Assembly (NCBI GenBank): GCA_018269055.1
Contig: JAFDVI010000024.1
Coordinates: 372,001 to 436,000, forward strand
Length of the DNA stretch: 64,000 nt
Source: Acidobacteriota bacterium
Lineage (GTDB): Bacteria; Acidobacteriota; Blastocatellia; RBC074
Direction: 5' to 3'
Shown here: one piece after another, positions 39,565-50,454 of the stretch
How positions within the stretch are numbered: the first letter of the stretch is position 1
How the letters are laid out: every line of letters starts with the position of its first letter
Program-made: the position numbers and the translations under genes
Notes under the pieces: model-generated
Seen by the model: only the letters and a program-made list of their open reading frames with translations
Databases searched by the model: none
Told to the model about the DNA's origin: nothing

Positions 39565-40980
39565 TTATTTGCAGCTTGCAATTAAGCTGTTGATAACGGT
39601 GTGAAAATTGCCTTTCTTCTCTTCGTAAAGGCCTTGGATTTTTTTGACGCTGTGCAGCACCGTCGTGTGATGTTTGTCGCCAAATTCCCTGCCGATTTCC
39701 GGCAAGCTGGATTTGGTCAGCGTCTTGCACAGATACATTGCCACCTGACGCGGGAAGGCAATTTCTCTGGCGTTCGATTTGGATTTCAACTCGGAAACTT
39801 TCAATTTGTAATGGCTGGCGACGACCTTTTGAATCTTATCAATCGTCACCGAGCTTTGTTCTTCTTCGATGATGTTTTTAATCGCTTCCTGCGCCAGCGC
39901 CAGATTGATCGGATCGCCTCGCAACGAAGATAACGCTGTCAGACGGACCAGCGATCCTTCCAGTTCGCGTATGTTCGACCGAATTTTCTGTGCGATGTAC
40001 AAGGTGACATCGTCAGGGAGGTCAATTTTTTCGATCTCTGCTTTTTTGCGCAAGATGGCGACTTTGGTTTCGATGTCTGGTGGCGTGATGTCGGCAATCA
40101 ATCCCCATTCAAACCGCGAATGCAGCCGCTCTTCCAGCGTCGGAATGTCTTTGGGGGCGCAATCGGCGGAAATCACAATCTGTTTTTGTCCATCGTGGAG
40201 CGCGTTGAAGGTATGGAAAAACTCCTCCTGGGTGCGTTCCTTGCCGGCGATGAACTGAATGTCGTCCACCAGCAAAATGTCTATCGAACGATATCGTTCG
40301 CGGAACGCATTGGTTTGATCGTATCGAATGGAATTGATCAGTTCGTTCATGAACCGCTCCGCCGAAATGTAACAGAGTCGCAAATGGCGATATTGTTCTT
40401 TGATGCGATGGCCGATGGCGCACATCAAATGCGTTTTGCCCAGTCCCACGCCGCCATAAATGAACAGCGGGTTGTAGGTTTTCGACGGAGCATCCGCCAC
40501 GGCCAATGCAGCGGCATGAGCAAACTGGTTGCATGAACCCACGACAAAAGTGTCAAAAGTGTATTTCTGATTGAGGTGTGTTTCGGTCAGATCGGCATCG
40601 GCAAATTTTGGCGAAGACACCACCACCGTAGAAAAATACTGACGGGAAGATTCAGCCGCCGCCGGTGCGGCGACAGATTTTGTCGGGATCGAATCCGAGA
40701 TCGCTGTCGGTCGTTTTTCAACAGGTTGTGATGCCAATACCGAAGCGGATTCGAAGATGACTGAACAACTGCCAATGCCCACTTCATCCAATGATTCTTC
40801 CAACACGTCGCGGTAATTATTCAAAATCCAGTCTTCAAAAACGCGATCCGGAACTCGTACCTTCAGCATTGATCCATCCAGGCTCAGCATGGATGTCGGG
40901 CGAAACCACGTCGTAAAACTTTCGTGGTTAACCCTTTTCTCGACTGCTGACAGGACTGAATCCCAGATGTTTTCGTTCAT
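39565..40980 (-). CDS. dnaA: Chromosomal replication initiator DnaA
   Basis: DnaA binds DnaA boxes and, with ATP, opens the origin. The 471-residue protein has domain I ([21 protein letters not shown]), a linker rich in Ala/Ser, the AAA+ domain with [10 protein letters not shown] and [10 protein letters not shown], and domain IV with the DNA-binding signature [15 protein letters not shown]. The ATG at 40980 starts the domain I sequence MNENIWDS; 43 in-frame upstream residues lie in the leader and are left out. A promoter is seen about 90 bases upstream. dnaN follows downstream across the putative oriC. Confidence 0.97.
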   Translation of the reverse strand: MNENIWDSVLSAVEKRVNHESFTTWFRPTSMLSLDGSMLKVRVPDRVFEDWILNNYRDVLEESLDEVGIGSCSVIFESASVLASQPVEKRPTAISDSIPTKSVAAPAAAESSRQYFSTVVVSSPKFADADLTETHLNQKYTFDTFVVGSCNQFAHAAALAVADAPSKTYNPLFIYGGVGLGKTHLMCAIGHRIKEQYRHLRLCYISAERFMNELINSIRYDQTNAFRERYRSIDILLVDDIQFIAGKERTQEEFFHTFNALHDGQKQIVISADCAPKDIPTLEERLHSRFEWGLIADITPPDIETKVAILRKKAEIEKIDLPDDVTLYIAQKIRSNIRELEGSLVRLTALSSLRGDPINLALAQEAIKNIIEEEQSSVTIDKIQKVVASHYKLKVSELKSKSNAREIAFPRQVAMYLCKTLTKSSLPEIGREFGDKHHTTVLHSVKKIQGLYEEKKGNFHTVINSLIASCK

Positions 40981-41066
40981 AAACAATACCCGGCCAAGCC
41001 AGTATGCACGCGCAAAGCTTCGCGCTCGACGTGTTTCGGTGATTTCCTGACAACGGAAGGGCTGCG

Positions 41067-41094
41067 AGTATACAGAACGAAAAATTGAATGCAA
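41067..41094 (-). promoter_or_regulatory. Sigma-70-like promoter of dnaA
   Basis: On the minus strand TTGCAT (41094-41089) and TATACT (41072-41067) are separated by 16 bases. Transcription would start about 80 bases before the dnaA ATG at 40980. It sits in the short gap between dnaA and the divergent amidase gene. Confidence 0.55.
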
Positions 41095-41170
41095 GGAATC
41101 CATTTTCAAGCTTCAACGAGCAGTTCATAATGCCGCTACCAAGCACTTCACTGTGGGGAGGAATGCAAAC

Positions 41171-42604
41171 ATGGCGTTATCAAATGAGTTGGCCTGGATG
41201 GACGCTACCGCTCAGGCGGAACTGGTTCGCAGCAAGCAAATCACCCCGTTGGAACTGGTCGAAGCGGCGATGGCGCGCATTGAACGCGTGAATTCGCACC
41301 TTAATGCAATCGTTACCAAAATGTATAACCAGGCGAGTGACGCTGCCAAAAGTGAAATTCCGCCGGGAGCGTTTGCCGGGGTGCCGTTTCTGTTGAAAGA
41401 CCTGCAAGCGGCTTATGAAGGCGTGCCGATGACGATGGGATCGAGGTTTCTGAAAGACTTCACGCCGAACGGCGATAGCGAACTGGTGAAACGCCACAAG
41501 CGTGCCGGGTTGATTGTGGTTGGCAAAACGAACACGCCGGAATTCGGCATCTTTCCAACGACGGAACCGGAGTTGTTCGGCCCAACGCGCAATCCGTGGA
41601 ATTTGACGCGTATGGTTGGAGGTTCCAGTGGAGGTTCCGCCGCGGCGGTCGCGGCAGGAATGGTTCCGATGGCGCACGCCAACGACGGCGGCGGTTCGAT
41701 TCGCATTCCGGCTTCGTGTTGCGGCGTGTTCGGATTGAAACCGACGCGCGGGCGCAATCCGTTGGGACCGCATTTCGGAGACATTTTCAGCGGATTGGTT
41801 GTCGAACACGCCATTACGCGTTCCGTGCGGGATAGCGCAGCGCTGCTGGATGCAACCGCTGGGTATGATTTGGGCGACCCGTATATCGCTCCATTGCCCG
41901 CGAGGCCATTTATTCGAGAGATCGGTGCCGACCCTGGCAAACTGCGCATTGCGTTTTCCACGGCGGCGATCAATGGCGCTGACGTTCACGCGGACTGCAT
42001 CACCGCGGTTTACGATGCCGCGAAGTTGTGCGAACAGCTTGGCCATGAAATCACTGAAGCTGCGCCGCAACTGAACGGTGAAATGATCGGAAAAGCCTTT
42101 ATGACAATTTGGTCGGCGGGGAACGCCTGGACGGCGGACAGTTTGTCATTCGCCATTGGCCGCAAACCCGCACGGGAAGATTTTGAACCGGCAACCTGGG
42201 CGCTGATGGAAATGGGCCGACGGCGAACTGCGCCGGATTACTTGCTGGCGGTGCAGATGCTGCAAATTTTCGCGCGCCGCGTGGCGCAGTTTATGGAACA
42301 GTATGACATCTGGCTGACGCCTACACTGGCCGAACCGCCGTTACCATTGGGCAGTTTCGCTTCGCCGCCGGATAACCCGATGGCGGGCATGCGGCGCTCC
42401 GGGCAGTTCGCGCCCTTCACGCCCATTGTCAATGCGACGGGTCAACCGGCGATGTCTGTTCCTTTGTTTTGGAATGCCGAAGGTTTACCCATCGGTACGC
42501 ACTTTATTGCACGCTATGGTGATGAAGCGACGCTGTTCCGATTGGCTTCGCAACTGGAAGCGGCGCGGCCTTGGGCTGGTCGTCGCCCGCCAGTTTCAGT
42601 TTGA
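41171..42604 (+). CDS. Amidase (amidase signature family)
   Basis: A 477-residue cytosolic amide hydrolase. The Ser-cisSer-Lys triad region is present: Lys in [12 protein letters not shown] near residue 76, the signature [20 protein letters not shown] near 155, and the nucleophile in [14 protein letters not shown] near 180. GGGGAGG precedes ATG 41171 by about eight bases, so this start is chosen over GTG 41153. Close families include GatA-like, indoleacetamide and 6-aminohexanoate amidases; it is shorter than GatA and has no GatB/GatC neighbours, so it is probably catabolic. The next gene starts 12 bases later. Confidence 0.9.
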   Translation: MALSNELAWMDATAQAELVRSKQITPLELVEAAMARIERVNSHLNAIVTKMYNQASDAAKSEIPPGAFAGVPFLLKDLQAAYEGVPMTMGSRFLKDFTPNGDSELVKRHKRAGLIVVGKTNTPEFGIFPTTEPELFGPTRNPWNLTRMVGGSSGGSAAAVAAGMVPMAHANDGGGSIRIPASCCGVFGLKPTRGRNPLGPHFGDIFSGLVVEHAITRSVRDSAALLDATAGYDLGDPYIAPLPARPFIREIGADPGKLRIAFSTAAINGADVHADCITAVYDAAKLCEQLGHEITEAAPQLNGEMIGKAFMTIWSAGNAWTADSLSFAIGRKPAREDFEPATWALMEMGRRRTAPDYLLAVQMLQIFARRVAQFMEQYDIWLTPTLAEPPLPLGSFASPPDNPMAGMRRSGQFAPFTPIVNATGQPAMSVPLFWNAEGLPIGTHFIARYGDEATLFRLASQLEAARPWAGRRPPVSV

Positions 42605-42616
42605 GGAAATTTTGAA

Positions 42617-44548
42617 ATGGGCGAGAAAATCATTGCACCATATGGTTCGTGGCGTTCGCCGATTACTTCGGATTTGATCGTGGCTGGAACGGTTCGGTTG
42701 GGTCAGGTCGAATTGGACGGCGAAGACGTTTACTGGATCGAAGGCCGCCCGGCGGAAAAAGGCCGCAACGTGATCGTCAAACAGGCAGCAGACGGTCCGG
42801 CCATGGATGTAACGCCGCAACCATTCAATGCGCGGACGCTGGTCAATGAATATGGCGGCGGCAGTTTCACCGTGAATCAAGGCGAAGTTTTCTTTTCCAA
42901 TTTTGCCGACCAGCGGCTTTACCGAGTTGCGCCAAATGTCGAACCGCAAGCCGTAACAATGGAATCGAAGTTTCGTTACGCCGACGGCATTGTGGATCGC
43001 CAACGCAATCGCTTTATCTGCGTCCGTGAAGATCATTCCGTTGCAGGACAGGAAGCCAAAACCACATTGACAGCGATTGACCTGACCGGTGGCGAACAAA
43101 CAGTTTTGGCGGAAGGCAATGATTTTTACTCATCGCCTCGGCTTACTCCTGATGGAAGCCAGCTTGCCTGGTTGGCATGGAATCACCCGAATATGCCCTG
43201 GGATGGTTCGGAGCTTTGGTTGGCCGATGTGCAAGCTGACGGTTCATTGATGAACAAACGGCTGATGGCCGGTGGGGACAGCGAATCCATCTTTCAACCT
43301 GAATGGTCGCCGGAAGGAGAATTGTATTTTGTTTCGGATCGCAGCAACTGGTGGAATTTGTATCGTTGGCGCGGCGGTGCTGTTGAAGCCGTTTGTCCAA
43401 TGGAATCCGAATTTGGATTGCCACAATGGGTTTTCGGAATGTCCACCTATGGTTTTGTTTCGGCGAAGCAAATTGTTTGCACTTATATTCAACGGGGCTT
43501 TTCGCATCTGGCGTTGGTGGATGCCGAAAGCGGCAAACTCGAAACCGTCGAATCCCCTTTTACGCAAATTGACGGCATTCGCTGTGCGGCGGGAAAGGCA
43601 GTCTTTTTCGCCGGTGCGCCAAACGAATCTTCGGCAATTGTTCACTTCGATCCTGCGACGCGGCAGTTTGAAACCCTGCGAAAATCGAGCGAGTTGGCAA
43701 TTGATTCCGGGTATGTTTCTTCGCCAAAAGCCGTAGAGTTTCAGACCGAGCAAGGCTTGACCGCCCACGGCTTTTTTTATTCGCCGCAAAATAAAGATTT
43801 TGCCGCGCCCAGTAATGAACTCCCGCCGCTGCTCGTTATGATTCACGGCGGGCCGACGGCGGCGGCTTCTCCGACCTTGAAACTTGGCATTCAGTATTGG
43901 ACTTCGCGCGGCATTACGGTGTTGGATGTGAATTACGGCGGCAGCACAGGCTACGGGCGAGATTATCGAGAGCGATTGAAAGGGAATTGGGGCGTGGTGG
44001 ATGTGGACGATTGCGTCAATGGCGCCCGGTTTTTGGCGGATCAAGGATTGGTGGACGGCAATCGGTTGGCCATCACCGGCGGCAGCGCCGGGGGGTACAC
44101 AGTGCTGTGCGCGCTGGCGTTTCGCGATGTGTTCAAAGCCGGAGCCAGTCATTACGGCGTCAGCGATTTGGCGGCGCTGGAAATTGACACGCACAAATTT
44201 GAATCGCGTTACACCCACAGTCTGGTGGCTCCGTACCCGGAACGCGCAGATCTGTACCGCGAACGGTCACCGATTCATCACACCGACAAGCTGAATGCGC
44301 CCGTGATTTTCTTTCAAGGGTTGGAAGATAAAGTCGTTCCGCCAAACCAATCCGAGATGATGGTTGAGGCTTTGCGACAGAAAATGCTGCCCGTTGCTTA
44401 CGTCACCTTTGAAGGCGAACAGCACGGATTTCGACAGGCGGCGAATATCAAACGAGCGCTGGACGGCGAACTGTATTTTTACTCGCGCATCTTCGGGTTT
44501 GAGCTGGCAGATACTGTAGAGCCTGTTCCGATAGAAAATCTGAAATAA
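42617..44548 (+). CDS. S9 family prolyl-oligopeptidase-like peptidase
   Basis: A 643-residue serine peptidase. The first 370 residues form the beta-propeller with WD40-like repeats ([36 protein letters not shown]). The alpha/beta-hydrolase domain follows, with [10 protein letters not shown] for the oxyanion region, the Ser nucleophile in GGSAGGY near residue 490, Asp in GLEDKVVPP and His in GEQHGFR. It resembles dipeptidyl aminopeptidase/acylaminoacyl peptidases. No signal peptide, so cytosolic. It lies 12 bases after the amidase gene, probably one operon. Confidence 0.92.
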   Translation: MGEKIIAPYGSWRSPITSDLIVAGTVRLGQVELDGEDVYWIEGRPAEKGRNVIVKQAADGPAMDVTPQPFNARTLVNEYGGGSFTVNQGEVFFSNFADQRLYRVAPNVEPQAVTMESKFRYADGIVDRQRNRFICVREDHSVAGQEAKTTLTAIDLTGGEQTVLAEGNDFYSSPRLTPDGSQLAWLAWNHPNMPWDGSELWLADVQADGSLMNKRLMAGGDSESIFQPEWSPEGELYFVSDRSNWWNLYRWRGGAVEAVCPMESEFGLPQWVFGMSTYGFVSAKQIVCTYIQRGFSHLALVDAESGKLETVESPFTQIDGIRCAAGKAVFFAGAPNESSAIVHFDPATRQFETLRKSSELAIDSGYVSSPKAVEFQTEQGLTAHGFFYSPQNKDFAAPSNELPPLLVMIHGGPTAAASPTLKLGIQYWTSRGITVLDVNYGGSTGYGRDYRERLKGNWGVVDVDDCVNGARFLADQGLVDGNRLAITGGSAGGYTVLCALAFRDVFKAGASHYGVSDLAALEIDTHKFESRYTHSLVAPYPERADLYRERSPIHHTDKLNAPVIFFQGLEDKVVPPNQSEMMVEALRQKMLPVAYVTFEGEQHGFRQAANIKRALDGELYFYSRIFGFELADTVEPVPIENLK

Positions 44549-44555
44549 TCAAACA

Positions 44556-44733
44556 TCCACGAAGGAACACGAAGCAGCACGAAGGTGTACAACTTGGACA
44601 GATTGGAAAATCTGCCCAAGTCTCCTGTGAAAGATCATTGGTGGACAGGAGCGCCTGCTTGTAATTCACGGGCAGGTTGGAAAACCTGCCTTACATTCAT
44701 TTGTCTTCGTGCTGTTTCGTGTGTCTTCGTGGA
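44556..44733. repeat. Palindromic element with terminal arms of 29 bases
   Basis: Left arm 44556-44584 and right arm 44705-44733 are inverted copies (26 of 29 matches), built of CCACGAAGG/CACGAAG words. Between them are three smaller hairpins: round 44592-44621 (ACTTGG ... CCAAGT), 44622-44651 (CTCCTGT ... ACAGGAG) and 44671-44690 (GGCAGGTT/AACCTGCC). The element has no frame of its own. It fills the gap after the S9 peptidase and its right arm runs into the 5' end of the sigma factor gene. Confidence 0.8.
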
Positions 44734-45317
44734 AAGAAAACCAGCTTTCTCCATCAACTGAATACCCGGAAACCGACGAAGAATTAATCGTGCAGGTGGC
44801 GCGGGGCGATATCCGTGCATTTGAAATCCTGGTCAGGCGGTACCAGAAACCGGCTTTGCGCGCAGCCCAGCGTTTTGTTTTTGACCGGCAGGAAGCGGAA
44901 GACCTCGCCCAGGAAGCGTTTTTGACCGTGTTTCGCAAAGCCGGCAAATACGAGTCAAAAGCGTCGTTTAAGACGTGGTTTTTCACTATCCTGCTGAACC
45001 TTTGCCGCAATGCCGCCAAAAAGAAAAAGCCCGTTTATCTGGATTTTGATTCCCCAGATTCAGAATTGATTGGCACCCAAGGCCCCGCTGACCAGTTTGA
45101 CCGCCAACAATTGCAACAGGTTTTGGCAAAAGCCATTTTCAAACTGCCTGAAAATCAGCGGGCTGCCTTCATCCTTTGCCATTACGAAAATTTCAGCTAT
45201 GCCGAAGCGGCACGGAGTCTGGGCGTTTCGGTCAAGGCGGTGGAATCGCTGCTTGTCCGGGCGAAACGGCAACTCCGGGAAGAACTGGACTGGTTGAGAA
45301 AAAAAACTTCCGCTTGA
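44709..45317 (+). CDS. ECF-type RNA polymerase sigma factor
   Basis: A sigma factor of about 200 residues with region 2 (IRAFEILVRRYQKPALRAAQRF, then DLAQEAFLTVFRKAGKYE) and region 4 (LPENQRAAFILCHYENFSYAEAARSLG followed by SVKAVESLLVRAKRQL). It would direct polymerase to the promoters of an envelope or stress response. The start is uncertain: no ATG exists upstream of region 2, and the possible GTG codons (44709, 44721) lie inside the arm of the palindromic element, so the repeat seems to have supplied or replaced the start. The anti-sigma-like gene follows 43 bases downstream. Confidence 0.88.
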   Translation: MLFRVSSWKENQLSPSTEYPETDEELIVQVARGDIRAFEILVRRYQKPALRAAQRFVFDRQEAEDLAQEAFLTVFRKAGKYESKASFKTWFFTILLNLCRNAAKKKKPVYLDFDSPDSELIGTQGPADQFDRQQLQQVLAKAIFKLPENQRAAFILCHYENFSYAEAARSLGVSVKAVESLLVRAKRQLREELDWLRKKTSA

Positions 45318-45360
45318 GCGCAGGGTTTTTCCGCCTCAGTTGTATAAGCAACCGATAACC

Positions 45361-45792
45361 ATGACTAGCTCGAATCATTCAAATCATCACTTCGATTCTT
45401 CGGATCAGGATTTCGACCATTTTTTGCGCGAAATTGATGACCTGTATGGAGATGCCAACAATTTGGTCGTGCCGCCGCATTTCGTTGCGCGCCTGATGGT
45501 AAGCGCGCAGACCGAATCCGTCGCTTCATTGGAGCGTCAAAACCTTTTGAACTGGTTTTGGGGCTTTAGTTTGTCGGTGCGTATTGCTGCGGTTTCCGTT
45601 TTGCTGCTGGCTTCCTTTGGCGGGGTGCGAGCCGGGATGGTCATCACCGATCTGGTCATGCACAAACCAAAAGCGGAATCAGCAACTCAGATGGAAATGA
45701 CTCCGACGGAACAGTCGTTGGTGCAGTTGGTGCACAGCGAAGCGGCGGCGGTGGCAGGGAAAACCGTTCAACAGTCAGGAGCCGCGCAATGA
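45361..45792 (+). CDS. Anti-sigma-factor-like single-pass membrane protein
   Basis: A 143-residue protein. A charged, His/Asp-rich N-terminal cytosolic part (SSNHSNHHFDSSDQDFDHF) is followed by VVPPHFVARLMVSAQ, then one membrane helix near residues 75-95 (VRIAAVSVLLLASFGGVRAG) and a short outer part. Size, topology and place between a sigma gene and a Spy-like gene fit an anti-sigma factor, although no ZAS zinc motif is seen. ATGA overlap with the next gene shows coupling. The role is inferred from context. Confidence 0.65.
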   Translation: MTSSNHSNHHFDSSDQDFDHFLREIDDLYGDANNLVVPPHFVARLMVSAQTESVASLERQNLLNWFWGFSLSVRIAAVSVLLLASFGGVRAGMVITDLVMHKPKAESATQMEMTPTEQSLVQLVHSEAAAVAGKTVQQSGAAQ

Positions 45793-46286
45793 AACGAAAT
45801 CTGATCAAACTTGCCTTTATCGTTTCTGTTATCTTCAACCTGGCTGCTGTGGGAGCAGTCGTTTATGGTTTGACCACCGCCAAACCCGCCGTCAGCAAAA
45901 ACAAAGACCTGCTTGCCGCTTTTGATCGCTTGAACCTGACAGAAGATCAGAAGCGGATTTTCGGCGAACACTACATGGACATCGTTCGGCGCATCTCCGA
46001 TTCGCAGAAACTTTACAAAACAAAATGGGCGGAGGTCGTTGAACTGGTTTCCCAACCCAATCCGGATTGGACGCTGATCCAGGCGAAGCAAAAAGAGATT
46101 CAGGACATCAGCAGGGAAACCCAGTCCATGATTTTTCATCGGTGGGATGGCGTGAAAGCGTATATGTCACCGGAACAGCAAAAGATTTTTTACGAAATTC
46201 TGCGCGAACGAATCAGCTCCGGCGAAATGTCCGGCGATGTCAGAAACGCGAAAGAGTTGCTGGACAGACAATCGGCGAAACCTTAA
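45789..46286 (+). CDS. Spy/CpxP-like periplasmic heavy-metal-sensor protein
   Basis: A 165-residue protein with an N-terminal signal/anchor helix ([21 protein letters not shown]) and a helical periplasmic domain, [20 protein letters not shown] ... [24 protein letters not shown] ... [17 protein letters not shown], the two LTxxQ-type repeats of the Spy/CpxP/ZraP ('periplasmic heavy metal sensor') group. It starts within the preceding stop (ATGA). A likely job is to sense misfolded proteins or metal in the periplasm and act on the anti-sigma protein; this is inference from the triplet. Confidence 0.75.
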   Translation: MKRNLIKLAFIVSVIFNLAAVGAVVYGLTTAKPAVSKNKDLLAAFDRLNLTEDQKRIFGEHYMDIVRRISDSQKLYKTKWAEVVELVSQPNPDWTLIQAKQKEIQDISRETQSMIFHRWDGVKAYMSPEQQKIFYEILRERISSGEMSGDVRNAKELLDRQSAKP

Positions 46287-46369
46287 CGCCTCGAAGGTTT
46301 GATGGCGCTGACCGAGAGTCCGAAAGCAGTAACAACCAATTACACCAACACAACCATAGGAGAACACGT

Positions 46370-47713
<1,344 letters not shown>

Positions 47714-47740
47714 TTCTCAACATCCAAAACTATGGCGAAG

Positions 47741-47819
47741 GTAGCGCCACCTGCCAAGGTTGCGCTGATTCCTTTGTTCGTCCAAACAGAAACAACGCAA
47801 CCTTGACAGGTGGCGCTAC
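47741..47819. repeat. Inverted repeat of 24 bases upstream of the amidohydrolase
   Basis: Arms 47741-47764 and 47796-47819 pair with one mismatch (GTAGCGCCACCTG... words) and have a 31-base loop. It lies 28 bases after the first monooxygenase fusion and 21 bases before the amidohydrolase start. It could act as a terminator-like hairpin or as a dispersed palindromic repeat. Confidence 0.8.
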
Positions 47820-47840
47820 TTTCTCCAAGGAGAAAAATCT

Positions 47841-49361
47841 ATGTGGATCCGAAAAGCACTACGCGATTTGAAAAAAGGCGTTGATTCGCCAATGCCCACG
47901 CAGGTCGTTTCAAACGAAGAGTTCACCCCGCGTCCGCAAAGCGAACCGCAGAAAATGGTCGAGAATTTGATCGGCAAAATGTCCGAAACGCGCGCCAAAA
48001 AGCTTGGCATGCAGCGCCGCGATTTCATGCGCACTTCGATGGGATTGGCGACCTGCTTCCTGGCTCAAAACCAGGTTTATGGTAAATGCTGGGACGTGGA
48101 AGATGTGGAAACCTGGGAAGCCGCGCCGTATCAGGAAAAATGGCCGAAAGACGAATACTTCATCATTGACGTGCAGTCGCACTTTACCAACGGCGCGCCG
48201 ATTGGCGGTTTCCGCACGATGGAATTCGTCAAAAACATGGGCTTTCAGTTGAAAGATGATGCCGAATCGTATGGTTTCCGCAACTTCGTCAAGGAAATGT
48301 TCTTTGACAGCGAAACCAAAATGGTGGTGATTTCCGGCGTACCGGGCAAAGAAAACCTGCGCGATGAAAATGGCAAGGTATTGGAGGGCGCAGCACGCAC
48401 ACCCGGATTGGCCGGAAAAGTATTGCCAAGCTGGGTAATGGCCGAAGCGCGCAAACAGATCAACCAATTGGCCGGTTCGCAACGCGCATTGAATCAGGGA
48501 AATCTGGCTCCGAACCATTATTGGGACAAAGAAAAAAATCAGATCAACAAAGCCGAATTGCTAGAACAAATGGAGCGCGAGATCAAGGTTTACGGCATTA
48601 GTTCATGGAAATGGTATTGCCACACGGATCCGGCGCGCACCGGCAACGGGTTCCAGTTGGATGACGACAACGCGCAGTTTTTCATTGAAGAATCGCGCAA
48701 ACGCGGCATCAAACTGATCAGCACGCATAAAGGATATTCGTATCAATCCCGCACCTTGGGCCATCTGGCGAACCCGAAAGACGTGGAAAAAGCGGCGCTG
48801 CGAAACCCGGATTTCAACTTCGTCGTGTACCACTCAGCGATCAAGCATGGGTCGAATGAACCCAACTGGAAAGAATCCGACCAGTACGACCCGAATACCG
48901 GCGATTTCCTATGGCATTCAGTACTGATGGACATCAAAAAACGCAACCCGCAAATGAACAATGTGTATTGCGAAATCGGCAGTTTCTTCAATACCCTGGC
49001 CGTGATTGACCCTGTGATGGCTGCGCATGGCTTGGGCAAAAACATCAAATACTACGGCGCCGATCACGTGGTTTGGGGCACGGATTGTCTGTGGTGGGGA
49101 TCGCCGCAATGGGGCATTGACGCTCTGAAACGATTCCAGATTTCAGACGAAATGTGCGAGAAGTTTGGCTACAAGAAGATCACCAAGGAAGACAAAGCCA
49201 AAATCTTCGGTCTGAACGCCGCAAAGTTGTACAACGTTGACGTGAAAGCCAAGCGGAATGCTTTGCCGGCAGACGCTTTGGAAAAAGTCAAGATTGCGTA
49301 TCACCAACAAGGCGGCCAGCCGAGCAATGCGGCTGCGGGCTGGGTTCGCGCCACCGATTAA
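47841..49361 (+). CDS. Amidohydrolase-2-like protein with internal Tat-like signal
   Basis: A 506-residue TIM-barrel metal hydrolase of the amidohydrolase-2 (ACMSD-like) type. A Tat-like motif [16 protein letters not shown] sits near residue 57, after a 55-residue N-terminal extension ([15 protein letters not shown]), an unusual place for a signal. The first metal motif reads IIDVQSHF, so the first His of the common H-x-H is Gln. Later motifs are [18 protein letters not shown] and [11 protein letters not shown] with the catalytic Asp. AAGGAG precedes ATG 47841. It lies between two monooxygenase fusions and may work on their product; that is inference. Confidence 0.75.
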   Translation: MWIRKALRDLKKGVDSPMPTQVVSNEEFTPRPQSEPQKMVENLIGKMSETRAKKLGMQRRDFMRTSMGLATCFLAQNQVYGKCWDVEDVETWEAAPYQEKWPKDEYFIIDVQSHFTNGAPIGGFRTMEFVKNMGFQLKDDAESYGFRNFVKEMFFDSETKMVVISGVPGKENLRDENGKVLEGAARTPGLAGKVLPSWVMAEARKQINQLAGSQRALNQGNLAPNHYWDKEKNQINKAELLEQMEREIKVYGISSWKWYCHTDPARTGNGFQLDDDNAQFFIEESRKRGIKLISTHKGYSYQSRTLGHLANPKDVEKAALRNPDFNFVVYHSAIKHGSNEPNWKESDQYDPNTGDFLWHSVLMDIKKRNPQMNNVYCEIGSFFNTLAVIDPVMAAHGLGKNIKYYGADHVVWGTDCLWWGSPQWGIDALKRFQISDEMCEKFGYKKITKEDKAKIFGLNAAKLYNVDVKAKRNALPADALEKVKIAYHQQGGQPSNAAAGWVRATD

Positions 49362-49379
49362 CGCTGTATGAGGTTTACA

Positions 49380-49432
49380 CAGCGCCCGGTAGCGATTGAG
49401 GACTCATACGGTTTTCAATCTACCGGGCGCTG
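49380..49432. repeat. Palindromic hairpin after the amidohydrolase
   Basis: A perfect 13-base stem (49380-49392 with 49420-49432, CAGCGCCCGGTAG) has a 27-base middle holding a second small stem (GATTGA/TCAATC, 49394-49399 and 49415-49420, which shares one base with the right arm). It starts 18 bases after the amidohydrolase stop. It can serve as a terminator but lacks a T run, so it is more likely a repeat of the same general type as those at 47741 and 54348. Confidence 0.7.
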
Positions 49433-49485
49433 CATCAGTCTTTTTCACTCCGTCAATTCATCAAAGCACCACAAGGAGAGATTTA

Positions 49486-50409
49486 ATGCGACGATCAATG
49501 ATTGTCGGAGCAGCGCTGTTGCTGATCCAACTGCTGGCTGTCTCCGCTCTGGCTCAGGCTAAACTGGAAGGCCGTTGGGTGGGCAAGGTCAAATCCATGC
49601 AGGGCGAGCGGGACGCCAACGCCAGTTTCAAAAAAGAAGGCGACAATTTCACTGGCACGATTTCGGGAATTCGTCCGGGACAGGATGTCGTATTGAAAGA
49701 CATCAAAGTTGACGGCGATAAAGTCACTGCCATTGCCGAAGTTGAAACGCCAATGGCGACCATCGTCATTAACTACAAATTCACACTTGCTGGCGACAGC
49801 TTGAATGGTCAAGGCTCGCTGGATTTCAACGGCAACGCTTTTAGTTTCGATGTGGAACTGAAGCGCGATTCAGGAACGGTAGCTTCTGCCAATTCGGGTG
49901 GGACGACCTCCGCTCAGCCACAAGCGCAACGTCCACAACGACCCACTGTCGAACAGCCACAACAGAAACAATCCATTGATTATTTTGTCGGCAAATGGAA
50001 CTTCAAGTTCGTCGGTCGTGAAAGCGCCCTGGCTCCGGCTCCGCGCGAGGGAGTGGTCGTATTCACCAAACGCACGGATGGCAAATCGGTTGATGGTGTG
50101 GTCAGCGGAACAGCCGACGGCAAACCTTATCAGGACACATTGGTTCTGAGCTTTGACGAAGGCAGCAAAATGTTGGCCACTTCGGAAAAACTGGCCAGCG
50201 GTGTTCAAGTCAATGGTTCTGGGGATTGGACAAGCCCGATTTCCATCCGCTTTGCTCCGATTTCCATCAATACCAAAGGACAGAAATTGCAATTGCGCCG
50301 CACCATATCGGTCATCGCAGCGCATTCGTTTTCTGTGACCGATGAATTATCGGAAGATGGTGGCCCTTTTGTCCGTTTGGGTAACGCAATTTATTCAAAA
50401 GCTCAATAG
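49486..50409 (+). CDS. Secreted hypothetical protein with two lipocalin-like halves
   Basis: A 307-residue exported protein. The signal peptide is about residues 1-23 (ending ALAQA). The first half begins [18 protein letters not shown] and ends near FDVELKRD, the second begins [17 protein letters not shown] and ends [13 protein letters not shown]; the 'GxW' starts and beta-rich repeats suggest two lipocalin-like barrels joined by a Gln/Pro linker. I recognise no exact family. AAGGAGAG precedes ATG 49486. It lies between the amidohydrolase and the second monooxygenase fusion and reads in the same direction. Confidence 0.7.
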   Translation: MRRSMIVGAALLLIQLLAVSALAQAKLEGRWVGKVKSMQGERDANASFKKEGDNFTGTISGIRPGQDVVLKDIKVDGDKVTAIAEVETPMATIVINYKFTLAGDSLNGQGSLDFNGNAFSFDVELKRDSGTVASANSGGTTSAQPQAQRPQRPTVEQPQQKQSIDYFVGKWNFKFVGRESALAPAPREGVVVFTKRTDGKSVDGVVSGTADGKPYQDTLVLSFDEGSKMLATSEKLASGVQVNGSGDWTSPISIRFAPISINTKGQKLQLRRTISVIAAHSFSVTDELSEDGGPFVRLGNAIYSKAQ

Positions 50410-50454
50410 CCTTTAGTTTGGTAAGCGATTGTTTTCCCCATTGGAGGTTTGGAA

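Noticed and set aside
41180..42070. Minus-strand frame of 296 codons inside the amidase gene
   Set aside because: Arg/His/Gln-rich translation typical of an antisense shadow; the amidase signature is on the plus strand.
43244..44218. Long minus-strand frame inside the S9 peptidase gene
   Set aside because: Antisense shadow; the sense frame carries the complete catalytic triad.
46067..46369. Upstream extension of the first monooxygenase fusion
   Set aside because: It overlaps the Spy-like gene, and ATG 46370 has a ribosome site followed by a signal peptide.
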